Both the position numbers and the translations under genes were made by a program. Source: Thamnaconus septentrionalis (Eukaryota > Chordata > Actinopteri > Tetraodontiformes > Monacanthidae). From it: a stretch of 64,000 bases of DNA. The first letter of the stretch is position 1. Each line of letters starts with the position of its first letter. The DNA is taken from assembly GCA_009823395.1 (NCBI GenBank), contig CM020515.1, forward strand, positions 7,858,489 to 7,922,488, read 5' to 3'. The notes below the pieces were generated by a model that saw only the letters and a program-made list of their open reading frames with translations, did not search any database and was not told the DNA's origin. Of the stretch, positions 35,077-46,825 are shown in pieces.

Positions 35077-37525
35077 ACCTAGCTACCAAGCCATCCTGCC
35101 AGCACCGCCCCAGTAAGTTTCCCAACCGTCTCGCGAGGCTTGGAAAAGGTTGCTTCAGTTTCCTTTTAAATTCGAAGTCTCTCCCACCGACAGGCCTCCG
35201 ACGGACCAGCAGCCGCCCTCCTCTTCGCCCTCCGGCCACGAGGCCACCTGCTCCGCTCCTCCTCAACCTGCTGCTGCTGCTCCGCCATCGCCGCCTCCAG
35301 GTGCAGCGCCGCACCTGGTCAGCCGCAGCCCACAGAGTTCTGCACCCTTAGGTGGGGCAATCCTGGTGTCTCTGCCCCCAAACCTAGACTGGATGAAGGT
35401 CAGCTGCACGGCAAAGTTAAAAAAAAGAAAAAAAGCAAATTCTGCTGCTATTATTGTTTTTTTTTTTTTGTTATTTTAACGAATGAAAAAAAAAATCAAT
35501 GTGGAGTCAGCATCTCTCTGTTGAGCTGGTTAATTAAAGTTGACGTATGCAAAAGAGTCTCGGTGGACGAAAAGCTGCTGAAAAGAAACTGGCTGTGCGT
35601 CACTGATTGAGGGAGGCAGTGATGGATCGCTGCCTCTTTGTCTGCTCAATTCTTTTTCTTTTACTCTGTTTAAATGTTTTCCCCGCTGCCTGCTCTCATG
35701 CGTCCGCTCATCACTCATTACTTTTTTCTTTTACTTTCGCTCTTTTGTCCAGGTGGCAGAGCTCAAGTCAGAGCTGAAGCTGCGCAGCTTGCCCGTCTCA
35801 GGCACGAAAAGCGACCTGATTGAGCGTCTTAGGGCCTATCAGGAGCTGCACGGAGCAGGAGGAGGAGGTGGTGCTGGCGACAGTACCGATTCTCCAACAG
35901 CAGGGGGTAGCGCAGGGCCAGCTGCTGGAGGCACAGGACATAAAGCAAGACAACAGCAACTGCCACAAAAGGAGCTTGGCTGCCTTCAGAGATCTCTGAT
36001 CAGACATCTTGGTGAATAGGAGGACGAGCGGTGCAGATGATTTTCTAAGATTTCCGACCTTTGCTTTTAATGCTTTGCCATCATTTCTCCACCTCTCCAT
36101 GTTCAGCCAGAGGAGTTGGACGTTCCAAACCAGCACCGGGCCTCGTTCAGCTTCCCTCCCGTGCCGTCACTCCTGACCACCTGCCAGATGGCAGCAGCTC
36201 AGAAGAGTCCAGCGTCAGCAGTGATGTCATGGATGAAACGGTGTGAACTTCACATCAAAACCATAGTCGATCATGTAGCAAGTGAAAGAAAAACATGGCT
36301 TCCTGTTGGCTCTTTCAAACCGAGCCTTCCTATTGGCTCTTTCAAATCTATTCGCTTGTATAAAACTAGGCTTTCTATTGGCAATTTCAGATCAAGACTT
36401 CCTATTGGCTTGTTTAAAACAAGGCTTCCTATTGGCTCATGTAAAACAAAGCTCCTATTGCGTTTCTATTGGCTAATTTAAGTCAAGGCTTTCTAATGGG
36501 TTGTTTAAAACCAAGCTACCGATTGGCTCGTGCAAAATTAGGCTTCTTATTGGCTCATGTTCAACAAATCTTCCTATTGCCTTCCTATTGGCACGTGCAA
36601 AACGAGGCTTCCTATTGGCTCGTGCAAAACAAGGCTTGCTATTGGCTCATAACGAACAAAACCATGCGAATTGACTTGACTTATTTTACACCACCATGCC
36701 AGTGTAAGGAGCATGAAAAGAGATAGGAAGACGAGGAATGACTATTATTACAATGACAGCATCTCATCTGAGACAACAGCCCAGCAATGACCTAACTAGC
36801 ACAACTTTCAAAATGAGCTTTATTTTTTCATCTCAAAACACAAAACAACGGTTGACAACCACATATTAATTGTTAAAGTGGGACACATGAATCCCATCCT
36901 TCAGCAGCAATATTTCCATTTGCTAGATGGTGTCGTTTTTAAATTCTTTACCTTCTGTACTTCCTGTGTAGGTGACGTCGCCAATCCCACAGCTGAGCCC
37001 TGCGCCCTGTTCACCTGCTGAACATGTAATCACCATTAAAGAAGAGCCAAGGTTCTCCTCTCCGACACCCTGTGAGTCGCCTACTGAGAAGACTCCTCTC
37101 TGCGACCATCTTCTGATTTCGCCTTCTTCAGGAGCTTCCTTCGGTGCAGCCACAGCTCCGGTCGGGACTATAGACAAAGACAAGATGCTGAAGGAGAAGG
37201 ACCAGCGGATAGAGGAGCTGATTATATTGGTGAAGCAGCAACAGAGGCTCGTGGAGGCGCTGAGGACGCAGCTTAAACAAGGGAAGAACAAGTCCAAGTC
37301 CAAAGTTAAACTAGAGCCTGCAGCGTCACCACCGTGTGGAACTGACATAGTCAGTGTTGAACAGAAAGAAGAAGTTGCATCAACGACAACTCAAAGGCTG
37401 CACCCTTGTCTGAGCCTGCCAATTAAATCCGAGCAGAAAATCTCACACAAAAACCAGCAGCGTGTGTTCCTGCAGAAAAGCAATCAGCAATTTGTTCAGC
37501 AACAGGCCATACAGAAACTGTTGCT

Positions 37526-37567
<42 letters not shown>

Positions 37568-40500
37568 CCACAGGTTGGGAACCGGCATCCGTCAGACGCT
37601 GGAAAGTTGCCAGGCAAAGAAGAGGAAGTGCTCCGAACAGAAGCAGCAACCTGCGCCTCTGAAGAAGCTGACTCTGCCTTTGCAACAGCAGAGAAGCCAG
37701 CGGCCTCACACCCTGCACGGCGCCGCGGCGCCACGTGTGAACAAACAGGGGGAGCTGCCGCTGCGGGCGCAACAGGTGAAGCGACAGGCACCGCGGGTCA
37801 GTCACGCTTGCTGTGAGGTTATCAGTGCAGGAAAGGCTAAGAAATTGGCCTGTAATAATTTTGTTTTTGCAAACGTTTTGTAATTTTTTGTACAGGTGCC
37901 TCATAAGCAGTCGTTTCCACCTTGTATCTTGAGGAGCAGCTCCGCACCAGCTGCAGTCGCCGGCGGTAACGGTCATCACTACCTCATTGCCCTGACAAGT
38001 CACATCAAGGGAAATGCACCAGAGGTACCTAGCTTCTTTATTTTCAGTAGCCAAGCTGCATGTTCTAATATTGCTTAGCATTGTCGCTTTGTGTTGCTCC
38101 AGTGACAGACCTGCATCCAGGTCACCTGCTCGTGGACGTCGGATTTTATGCAAGGTTTACTGAACGCACAGATGCATCAGATAGTTGAACAATAGCTACT
38201 GATATACACGATAGTTAATCCCAACACTTCCTCTTCAAGGTTCAAGTGTGTAATATTTGCATATTTTGAAACGACAAAACAGCGACATCAAGTGGTCACA
38301 TTTTAGATTGCTGCGCTCTTTCACTTGCCACCCTCTTCCGAGCTTGCCCGTGAACTACAGTAGCCTGCGCACGCAGAACTGGATACCTTGTCCACCTTCT
38401 TCTTTCTTAGTTTATTAGAGGACGAGAGCAATCAACTAAAATATAAAGCACGCTGTCAAGCCGACAGGATTGTCCACACCAGGCTTCCTTAGAAATATGG
38501 GGATGCAAGATGGCAACTAACTGAGAGCAAGACCACTATATTACTAGCACTGCTAGTATCCACTATTATTAATTTATTTATAGGCATATATTAGGCTTTT
38601 GCCAATTGAATAATCACCTGATATTAGAAAATCTACAGAAATTAAATGATAAAGACCACATCACCACATCTATGCATTATGTCTATAGTGTCTGGCTGAT
38701 TAACTTGTGTGTTGCGGCCGGTGGAGTGTAGGGCGGTAATCACGTGACCACGACAGAACTGCTCCTCTGAGTCCTCGGCGGAAAATGAATGATGAATGCC
38801 GTCTGATGCAGCCATGCCTGATCATTCCGTCCGACTCTATTAGGCTCTATTACGCTCTTTGTTATGGCTTTGCTAATTGCCCCGACGACACCCGTCATTA
38901 GCGTGATTTATGCCGCGAGCCGACGTCACGTCTTTGTTCAATGAGTTGTTTCTGCAATCTACCGCACGGAGCCGAGTTGCAGGTGTGCAAAAACTCTGCA
39001 ACGCGGCGAGATTTCCGTCGAGCGCGCTTCCAGTGGCCCGTAAAACAACCCGGGGGGGTGCGAAAATGGGAGGGTAAGAGTTTGAAACTACACCCTTAGT
39101 GCTTCCCCTAAATCAGGTTTTTTCTTTTCCCTCCTTTCAAAACGGCAGAGAGGCAAATGTGGCAATGAAGTTTCTCGCAGTTTCTCGGCGCCCAGCGGCC
39201 CGCAGCCCGTCCTCGGGGACGGAGAGACCCTTCCATCAGGGAGACGCACCTCATTGCCTCCCACCCCGGCTGTAAGTTATCCCCAAATAACACCGGATCA
39301 ATTTTCACCGCGATGAATAATAAATGCAGCCGTTTTGGAAACTCAAATAAAACCTTTTCGCCCTGGTCTATTTCAATCTTTTGATCTCCCCAAGGAGCCG
39401 TGCCCGGGTCTGGATGTACTGTTCAGCTCTCTTCCTCCAGCCTCCGTTAGATCTGCTGCCTCATCACCTGCTGGAGAGGTATGGCCGCTTCGCTTCGCTT
39501 ATCTGACTGGATGTTTGGAATCATTTTCAAATGTGCAATGTTTGCTGCCTACACTGTTGATTTTTTAGTTTAATACTCTGGTAAAAGTAAAAGTATTGAG
39601 TCAACTCCTTCACTCAAGTAAAAGTTAGAAAGTACAGGTTCTGAAATGTACTTGTGTGAAAAGTAAAAATGCATTTTTTTTTGCAATTAATGAAACAATA
39701 CATTCATTGTTACATACATGTTCTATATTGAACTACACAACAGTAGAGTTCAAATAGCTCAACTTCAACCAACAGCAGCTATGACAATAAGTTACTTAAG
39801 TTACTTAAAAGTAGTTAAGTTACTTTGAACAGAAATTGGATCTTTTAAAGACTTCAAAATACAAAAGTAACAATCATGTTTTTTCCAATTGGAAGGAGCA
39901 GAAAGTACTTCTGCTCCCCTACTGAAAGCATTTTTTTTTTTGTTGTCCCGCCTCCCTGATGACCGGTATGTTCGCGCTGGGTCTCGAATAATGTGATTGG
40001 TCAGGTCAGACCCAGCTGACACGGTGAGGCTGTCATGGCAGATCAACATATGTATAATCTAATGATTTATCTAAAGGAGAAGTCAATAGCCTCAGGTGTG
40101 CAGCACTCGCTCTCTCACCTCGTCCAATCAAATCGCCCGGTCGGAACAAACTCTTGTTTGACCGCTGTTGTGTTTCCTCAGGCCAAAGAGCATGAAGACG
40201 GTTTCCTGGACACCATTTTGCAGAGGGAAGGTAATTTCTCGTAACACTCATTCATTCTGTCTGTCTGTGATGTAACATGTAAAGTATGATAACCAAACCT
40301 GTTTTTTCCTCCTTGTAGAAAAACCCGCCTCCCGCAAGCCACGCCCCTCTCCGGACCGCCACCATATTAGCTCCTCAGCGTTTTCCCCGCCTCTCCCCGC
40401 CTCCCGATGTTGCAGCCGGCCTGCGACGCCCCAAACTGGGCCCCCTCAGCGCAGTCCGAGCTCCCGACGTGGGCCGACCCCACGGAGGAGAAGCGTCACC

Positions 40501-40805
40501 TCCGGAACGCCGGGCGGCTGGAGGACTTCCTGGGCTCGGAGCCCGGCGGGCTGGCGACCTTGATGGATGACCTGCACGGTCAGATGTTGTGCACCCCCGG
40601 CATCCTGGACCCTCCACCGTCCCCACTGGACACTTTCGGCGCCACGTTGGAGGAGCTGGGCCTACGCGGTATGGATTGGTTTGACCTCACCTCAGGTGAG
40701 GAGGGGCCCCTCTCGCCAGGTCTACTGGGACCACCCACACCTTCCAGTGTGTTTTCCACTGATTTCCTGGACAGTCCTGACCTGGCCATCCACTGGGACC
40801 TGTGA
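18587..40805 (+). CDS. mrtfa: Myocardin-related transcription factor (MRTFA-like), SRF co-activator
   Basis: Coding exons that join in phase: 18587-18641, 24339-24404, 29256-29311, 29674-29749, 29855-30016, 33194-33354, 34147-34233, 34335-34403, 34907-35112, 35194-35398, 35753-36011, 36107-36240, 36972-37796 (or 37775), 37896-38024, 39395-39478 and 40182-40230, then a last exon ending at 40805; about 990 residues. Order: an eroded RPEL1 ([20 protein letters not shown]), [17 protein letters not shown]2 ([14 protein letters not shown]), basic [16 protein letters not shown]3 ([14 protein letters not shown]), [14 protein letters not shown], an 11-glutamine run, SAP domain (about residues 382-416, [17 protein letters not shown]), leucine zipper (about 581-615, [14 protein letters not shown]), a 13-glutamine run, a DLFDIL-like motif (DGFLDTILQ) and activation domain GRLEDFLG...MDDLHGQML...VFSTDFLD. 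MRTFs bind G-actin through RPELs and enter the nucleus to co-activate SRF. Close to MRTFA but divergent; a teleost duplicate or other ohnologue is possible. The first exon is the least certain, and the last-exon acceptor is unresolved. Confidence 0.92.
20980..21640. repeat. (TCCA)n-based satellite with a higher-order pattern
   Basis: About 660 bp of CATC/CGTC tetranucleotides. At irregular intervals the words CCAACCATCAATCC and CCTCCATCCGTCC recur, so the array is built from a composite unit, not pure TCCA. It is open in more than one frame on both strands, because a tetranucleotide repeat reads a fixed set of codons without stops. Confidence 0.9.
22072..22266. mobile_element. Remnants of two hAT-type elements
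   Basis: At 22072-22180 the sequence GTTGTTGGGATTACTCC and the following GTAATC-rich part match one end of the element at 33620-34076 in the same orientation. At 22251-22266 GGTTTGCCCACCCCTG is the reverse complement of the CAGGGGTGGGCAAACC terminus common to hAT elements. Both are truncated. Confidence 0.5.
22580..23110. repeat. TA/TG/TATG compound microsatellite with embedded SINE tail
   Basis: TG units (22589-22612) pass into TA units. The SINE tail lies at 22676-22804 and ends in (TGAA)n, followed by mixed TATG and TATA repeats up to about 23108. The final 50 bp are almost pure TA. The array can be read as open frames rich in Tyr and Ile, which are not genes. Confidence 0.9.
22676..22804 (+). 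mobile_element. SINE 3' tail fragment inside a microsatellite
   Basis: The sequence runs from GCGATGAACTGGCGACTTG to GGAATAAGCGGGTA and (TGAA)n. It is nearly identical to the tail of the SINE at 17410-17530 but lacks the tRNA head. Confidence 0.85.
24593..24735. repeat. TATA/TATG microsatellite
   Basis: Alternating TA with interspersed TATG and TGTG units in MRTF intron 2. Open frames across it are repeat artefacts. Confidence 0.85.
27799..27915. repeat. 39-bp minisatellite, three copies
   Basis: Three consecutive 39-bp copies start at 27799, 27838 and 27877. Each begins GCTGTCTGGTCTCCACACC and ends CCTGATTGGATGTTG, and they are identical as far as I can read. Each copy has one ATTGG, the reverse of the CCAAT core. 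A further TGATTGGC lies just before the first copy. Confidence 0.9.
30017..33193 (+). other. MRTF intron 5
   Basis: This 3.2-kb intron contains a TA repeat (about 30079-30130), an ACA/ACG run (31913-31945), a (TCA)n run (about 32480-32508) and several T-runs. Parts near 31090-31700 are unique and not obviously repetitive. No coding exon was supported. Confidence 0.5.
33620..34076 (-). mobile_element. hAT-like non-autonomous DNA element, copy 3 (MRTF intron 6)
   Basis: The reverse complement of this stretch begins CAGTGTTGGCGCGTAATC and follows the element at 10328-10885 through most of its length. It ends at GTTGTTGGGATTACTCC. It lies opposite to the direction of copy 1 and carries no coding capacity. 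Confidence 0.65.
34669..34703. repeat. Perfect 15-bp inverted repeat (hairpin)
   Basis: TTTATATTGGACCTT (34669-34683) and AAGGTCCAATATAAA (34689-34703) are exact reverse complements separated by GAAGA. It lies in the MRTF intron before the exon at 34907. It may be a relic of a TIR element end. Confidence 0.8.
35042..35074 (+). repeat. (CAG)11 coding repeat, glutamine run 1 of MRTF
   Basis: Eleven uninterrupted CAG codons follow LQILNQ-type sequence. MRTF proteins carry a glutamine stretch at this place, so the position is conserved and the length is the variable part. Confidence 0.9.
36290..36665 (+). repeat. 27-bp minisatellite carrying inverted CCAAT boxes (MRTF intron 12)
   Basis: ATTGG occurs at 36332, 36377, 36404, 36431, 36468, 36522, 36549, 36587, 36614 and 36641. 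Five of the nine intervals are exactly 27 bp; one is 54 bp, with a decayed copy (CTAATGGG) between. Each unit reads roughly GGCTTCCTATTGGCTC followed by RTGCAAAACA. ATTGG preceded by CT and followed by CT is the reverse complement of the AGCCAAT core bound by NF-Y. Open frames across it are artefacts. Confidence 0.9.
37527..37565 (+). repeat. (CAG)13 coding repeat, glutamine run 2 of MRTF
   Basis: Thirteen uninterrupted CAG codons between KLLL and HH in the largest MRTF exon. I do not recall a second pure run at this place in human MRTFs, so it may be lineage-specific. Confidence 0.85.
38225..38640 (+). mobile_element. TIR element family C, copy 1 (MRTF intron 14)
   Basis: The stretch shares ACATCAAGTGGTCACATTTT, CTTTCACTTGCC, a phrase with TGGATACCTTGTCCACC and AAGATGGCAACT with 57765-58243, in the same order. 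A third copy lies at 60443-60720. It has no coding capacity. Confidence 0.65.
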
Positions 40806-40980
40806 GCGTGTCCAGCAGCCGCTGCTATAATGAATCATCCAAGCCTGATTTCGGTTTGCCCGACTCTAGCGATGCGCAGGTCGACCTGTAACCTGCCTGA
40901 CCCCAGCTCACGAATGGGTCGGGGTCACTTTTATGAGAGAATATGATGGATGCAAGCGCAGTAGCTCAATGGCAAAGAGC

Positions 40981-41920
40981 GCGGGTTCCCAAACTTTTCC
41001 ACGCCATGGCCCCACCAAACAGCATTAGCCTCTGTTTGGGGAAACCCCTTCGCAAACAGACAATGTTACCAATTATGTAAAGAAACACATAAAGAAATAT
41101 AAATTGAATGAATTAAACGTTTTTTTTCTTACTTACATTTGCTATAATTGTTATATTTGCTTAGAATAAGAATACTGTCAACCAACATGTTGGTAATCGT
41201 GGCAATTTTTCTGTATGGCTGAAAAGCCATACTTACTGTTTGCTGCCTCATATTTTCTTACTTTCGTTGGCAAAATTCTAAGGTTCTTTTGTAACAGTGT
41301 CTTCCACAGCTGGGCTGTTTGTCTGTTCCTTTGTTCCTTTTGTCACAAACCCGTTCGTTTTGCACGACCAAGACTAGCTTGAGGAGCAAATCACCTCGAT
41401 AAATGTGGCAAACCAGCACGTCGCACACACGACGCCAGGAGCAATGTTTTTGACTGGCAGGCATTCATATGATATATTAACATAAATTATTTTAAATACT
41501 TATAAACGCAAAAATAAGAGGCATGTATTTTGCAAAATACAATTATTTGTGTACAAATTTAGGGAGTAAAAGTAAAAAGTTGAATGAAAGAATTCCTCAA
41601 AACTATATTTAAGTACTTCCAAACCTCTGTTAGCAACTCAAATATTGATATGCGATTAAAATACAATTAATTATGATTAATTCATTACAAAGGCCATAAT
41701 TAATTTGATTATTTTTTTAATGAAGTCCCACCGCTAATTATTATGGATGATATTTTAATAATAATGATCAAACAATGACTAGGTTTTACTGGATAACAAT
41801 AATTAAACATTAATTCAGTTTGATTGTTTATTTATTTGTTTGTTTTTTCCCCTTATCTCCTTTCCAATTTTTTCCGGCCCTGTAGCGCCCCCTCGGCAGC
41901 CTCCATTTTGAAAACCACTG
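40981..41920 (+). mobile_element. hAT-like non-autonomous element
   Basis: The left end reads GGTTCCCAAACTTTTCCACG followed by CCATGGCCCC. The right end reads GCGCCCCCTCGGCAGCC and CATTTTGAAAACCACTG, whose reverse complement starts CAGTGGTTTTCAAAATGG. Such paired ends are typical of Charlie-type hAT relics. The interior is AT-rich and non-coding. Confidence 0.6.
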
Positions 41921-44900
41921 ACCTAGAGAATTGGCCTTGTATGGCACAGAAAAAAAAAGCAACGGGTGCAAAAGCTCACGTCCCCCTTCCTCCTCCTTTT
42001 AGAGAGACACACACAGCACGAGCCGCGCCGGGTGCAGGTTACTGGCGAGTCGTATTTTAAGAGGTCGGCTGGCCGGTTGGCTGCGGCTCAGGTGGGTGAG
42101 TGAGGCCGTTAGGAAAACATGACCCGCCACTGCCCTCGCACACCCAACACTCACAAGTGTGTCTAATTGATTGCCGAGGCCTTGGGAACTAATTAAAGTC
42201 CTCCTTCTGTGTCCCCCCTCGCACGCTGGCGTATTGAATTTTTTTTTCCTCAAGCACTGTGACCTTTATTTATTTCATTCACAGGCTGTAACATTGATCT
42301 GAGCGCAGGAACTCGTTAGGCTGGTCCCAAGTTCTTCGTCGACGGCAGCAAGGCGGCGACGCCACAGGGAACCCCGGGGCGTGGATTTGGACCTGGCGTT
42401 TGATGGGATATCACGGAGGGAGCCACTAAACTTCCCCCCTGCTGCGTGAATCTCATCTTTCAGCGAAGCAACGCTGAGGCGGGGAGTCGAAGGCGTTCAT
42501 TTGAGCCTTTAATGGATTCCACTAATTATGGTGCAAATCTTTAGCTGCCGTTTGTAAAGATAGCCAATACGTGATCACCACGGGGGAAAGCCAATCGATA
42601 GCCACCTTTAAGTGAGGACACATCGATCCCCTCGCGACGTGGCAGTTGATTGGTTGGTGAAGAGGAAGTGGAGGATCGCAATGAAGTGACTGACACCCCC
42701 ATTTGATAAATGTGTTGGGTTATTAGCCTATTTTTAGATAACATTGTTTTGTCTATAATTTCACCATTAGATACCCTTAAAATTCTGAAACACAAACATG
42801 GTGACATTTTTTCCAGAGAGGAATGTTCTGACACGTGTCATTAAAAGCAAATTTCCCCCTTTTAGGTCACATAAAAGTGAGGTGTTTAATAACTAGGGAT
42901 TTTGAAATTAAAAGACCAGAGACCGTTCCAACCTTTTCAATTTATAGTCTTGTAATTTATCAGTTTAAAAAAACAACAACGCATAGAATAGGATCTCTGG
43001 TTCAAGTTATGTGTATAATAATGATTCACCGCCACACCCCAGATCTAGAGGTTTATTGCAAAGACAAGCATGTTCATTTTGCCTGTTGTCTCTTAATCAC
43101 CCTTTCGTCACTTACGGCTAAAGAATTTCTGTAACCCCGTTATAGTGTGCACAATTTTTTTCTTTCTTCCGGCTGTGAAAGTTGCAGTAACGCATCCTGA
43201 ATCTGTATGAAGCCGTTCGTCACAGCTGAGCAACATTCATTTGATGCCGTCCTTCAGATATTTCCGCCCGCCTCCCTGCTGCTTATCATGGAAAAAAGGA
43301 GCCGTCACAAACAGACCCTGCATTGAAGCCGACGGTGCAACGCGGCCGTCTCGAGGGCGCTACTGCGGCATGGAGACGAGGCGGCTTAAACGCGCCTTTA
43401 GCGGGTGGATGACACAACTGTAAGTGCTGCATTAAGTGAGTCACATGAGGGCGGGAAACGAGATGACTGTATGTTACAAACCCTGCTCCGGGAAAGGAAG
43501 GGTGCAAACACCACTTTATTTTTTACACACACACACACACACGCTTGCGAGACCTTGCATAGGTGGGTGTGTGAGGGAGGCTGCTGATTGGCTGAGCACA
43601 GCTCTTAAGTTAGCCGCGGATGGAAGCAGAGGATGCAAAGCTAACATCCCAAACGTTCCTCAGTGGGCATCCTCGGCCACCCACCAAAGCTCATTATAAA
43701 ACACAGAGTGTGTGTTTGTGTGTGTGAGCAGGCGGAACCACTTGGACTTTGGCTCAGAAATGTCGCTTGTCATGCATGTTTGGCAGCCGAATTGGTCCAA
43801 TTGGTCCATTCCATAACCAATCGGTTTCCTTTTTGGATAAAAGAGGCGGGATGTGTGAGAAAGGTTTAGTTTTGATGAAAACGAAGCGAAGAAGACCAAG
43901 TAGAAGAGGCCAGTGTGAGTTCCAAGCGACAGCTGCTGTTAAATTCATTCATACAATTGGTATCTTCAGAGGGGATTTGTACTTTGATGTAAAAATTTGA
44001 CTTGGTGCACAACATGTTTTTTGTAATGTAATGATTTGTTTTTTTAGTCATCTCCTAGCCACCGGGCAATGATATTTTGTCACCAGTCTCTGCCTGCATG
44101 TTAAATTAGCAGTAAAATCTCTTCCTGTGGTCTTTACCAGATAACCGTGTGGACAGGGCATGTTAGCGAGATCAGCTGAAAAAAAAACAAAAAACTTAAA
44201 TGTCGTAAGTCGGGAGACTTTTGATTCAGCAACTTCCAACAGGGTTTGGCTTTCCTGGTAAGTTCCTGCATACTGTTTGTTCTTCACCTCCGTGGCTCCT
44301 CCTTTATCTTTGGCTTCCTTTAATCCACACTCTGGCTCCTCCAACAGAAGCGAGCTTCAGAGACTTGTTAGAAGATTTTTCATAGACTTCATGAGGACCG
44401 CTGAGGACTGTTTGAGTCACACAAAAAAGCTTCTTCTTCTCTTAAAAAAAAAAAAAAATTGCAGTAATTACTTTAGGCTTTGTGGCTCTGCACTTTGGAA
44501 AAGCCTTGCCTTTTTTTGCAGGATAAATATTTGTCAAGCTTTAGGTTAAATGTAAAAATAAAATGCCCCCAAAAAAGGTATCATTAAAGAGAGCGAATAA
44601 AGCTAGATGTTAACCACCACATCCTAACCTGGCACACCAGATAGAGTGCCCTTATCTGACTTAACCATATTGTGAAGAGCCCAGAAAAAGTGCTTTTAAA
44701 GGGGAGCTGATGATGTTTTTTTTCCTTCCACTCTGGCAATGTAGCTACAATTGAATTCTGTGAATGTCACTCCCACAGCATGAATGCTGCAGTTACAGTC
44801 AATTTCTGCTTTGGCTCTGCCAAATATTGGCAGCTTGCAAATAACATTGGTTTCTTCCTGCTTTCATCACAAACCAAGGAAGCCGAACAGTAGTGGAATC

Positions 44901-46787
44901 CATTGTGTGCCTGAGAGCCACTGAAAATGCTTTCAATTTGAGACTGGCAAGATGGATGAGCAACATTTTGAAATTTCAATGTTCAAGTGAGCTGCTTTGC
45001 AGGATTTACTATGTCCCACTCATTTGGCAGATTATCACGGCTTAAACCAAATATTACTTTTCTTACTCTTGATGTCTCTCAGTGTCACTCCTTACCAAAC
45101 GCACTGCATTATTGACTGCTCTAAAATCCACGCTGGGCGAAGTGTTTGTTTGAGCCTCAGGTTCTCGACAACTCTGACTGACACCATGTAGGGCTTTGTG
45201 TGCGTTTCTTCCAGAAGGTCAGGAGGAAAACAAGCTCCTCTCCTGCCAAACCAAACTGCTACCTTCTGTTCTGCAACATCCTGCTGCATAGTGTGCACAG
45301 TTTCACCCCGGGCACGTGGAGAGCAGCTTAAAGACACATTAAACGTACGCACACATGCATCCCCAAGCCGTGATGCTGGAGTGGGCTTAGCGGGAGTTTA
45401 GCCCCGGAGTCATTCTGCAGATGCTTTGATGCGTCTCAAGCCTAGCAGTGAGATGCCTGCTGTGTGTTTGGTGTTTGCAGACGCGCACAAACACGCATGC
45501 ACATGCAAGGGATTGATGGTAAGACAGCTGTGGACTAACACAAGCATGTTTACACAAGTCTTGTTTGGGGAAATACGAGTGTCGAGGATGAAGGAAAAGT
45601 TGTGTTAGGAAGGTTCTGCTTTGGATCCAGAACGGGAGAGTGAAGCAGTGACTCTTTGAGGATGATGACATACATACAGAATAATCAAATCTTATGCCAC
45701 CACCACCAGTATGAGAAACTATTTCAGGATCTTTTTTGGTCTTTGTGATTTTTTTTTTTTAAGGATAAAAGAGGTGCCTCCTAATTAGTTTTGGGGTTTG
45801 CAGCTTTTCGAGCGACAGCATTTTTCGGCTCAGCTCACAGAGAGGAGGCGACTGTTTCAACTTCTCGTTTTGCCTTTTGAGACTAATGAAAATTAACTGC
45901 ATGTCTTTTTCTTTTGTGTGTGTGACATAAGCAGAAGTTTTGAGGTTCTTCAACTAAAGGTGCACTTAGGATCACCAGCCTATCAGAGTGGTTTTGAGGT
46001 GTGGGTGGGGGTTACACCCTGGACAATGTCACCTTTTGTACAACAAGACTGCACAGAAAGACTGTCAACCTTCTTACGAACAACTGACACAATGTGCCAG
46101 TTAATCTAATGGGAATGTCATTGAACTGAGGGAATCTTAACTACCTGAAAAAAACAAAAAACAATTACCCCATTACATACGTATGAAAGATATTACCCTG
46201 AATGTCAAATGTTAATACTTGTCAGTCACGTCACATGATCAGCCAGCCAGTGTGGCACACACATGATTAGCCTCCACAAAACCTTCATTCATCACATGTG
46301 TGATCCTGTTCTTCTCTAGGATACATTTTGTTTACAACCCACACATATGCCCAAAGTCCTCATTTGTTGTCATGCGTTCAATAATAATCACTCTATCACT
46401 TAAGAGACAACCACAGCATCACCGGAGCACACCACACACGTCCCTTCACCACGACTCGTTTGTGTTTGTGAATCAACAACCTCGGCGGGAACAAAGGGGA
46501 CTTTGTTCAATTAGCTGGTTTATTTTAATTGTGCTACTGGGAAAGGAGGTCCAATCGACAGACTGGCTCCGAGACTGCGCAGACTTGAAGCGGAGAGCGC
46601 CGCCGCCGCCGCCGCCGCCTCCCCTGATCAAAAGTGACAGTTTTATTTTTCAAGCTCGGGTTGTACGCGGCTGAACATCCTCGCACCTCCGCGGCGGATG
46701 AGAGAGTGAATTCACGCTTAGCTGGAGGTGGGGGGTTGTATCTGCCAACTTAACATAAAGGGAGAAGAGAGAGGAAGTGACAGCAAT

Positions 46788-46792
<5 letters not shown>

Positions 46793-46824
<32 letters not shown>
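46793..46824. repeat. (TG)n microsatellite
   Basis: About 16 TG units in intergenic sequence. Confidence 0.85.

Positions 46825-46825
<1 letters not shown>

Noticed and set aside
36116..36726. Frames reading repeated LPIGSFK- or LLALSN-like units
   Set aside because: They run across the 27-bp intronic minisatellite past the exon donor at 36240; the conserved MRTF frame is spliced from 36240 to 36972.
40407..40805. Independent small gene starting at ATG 40407
   Set aside because: Its product contains the conserved MRTF C-terminus, so it is the end of the MRTF gene; the ATG is internal.
40968..41000. tRNA-like phrase AGTAGCTCAATGGCAAAGAG
   Set aside because: It resembles an A box, but no B box follows and it abuts a hAT-like element; at most a SINE-head fragment.
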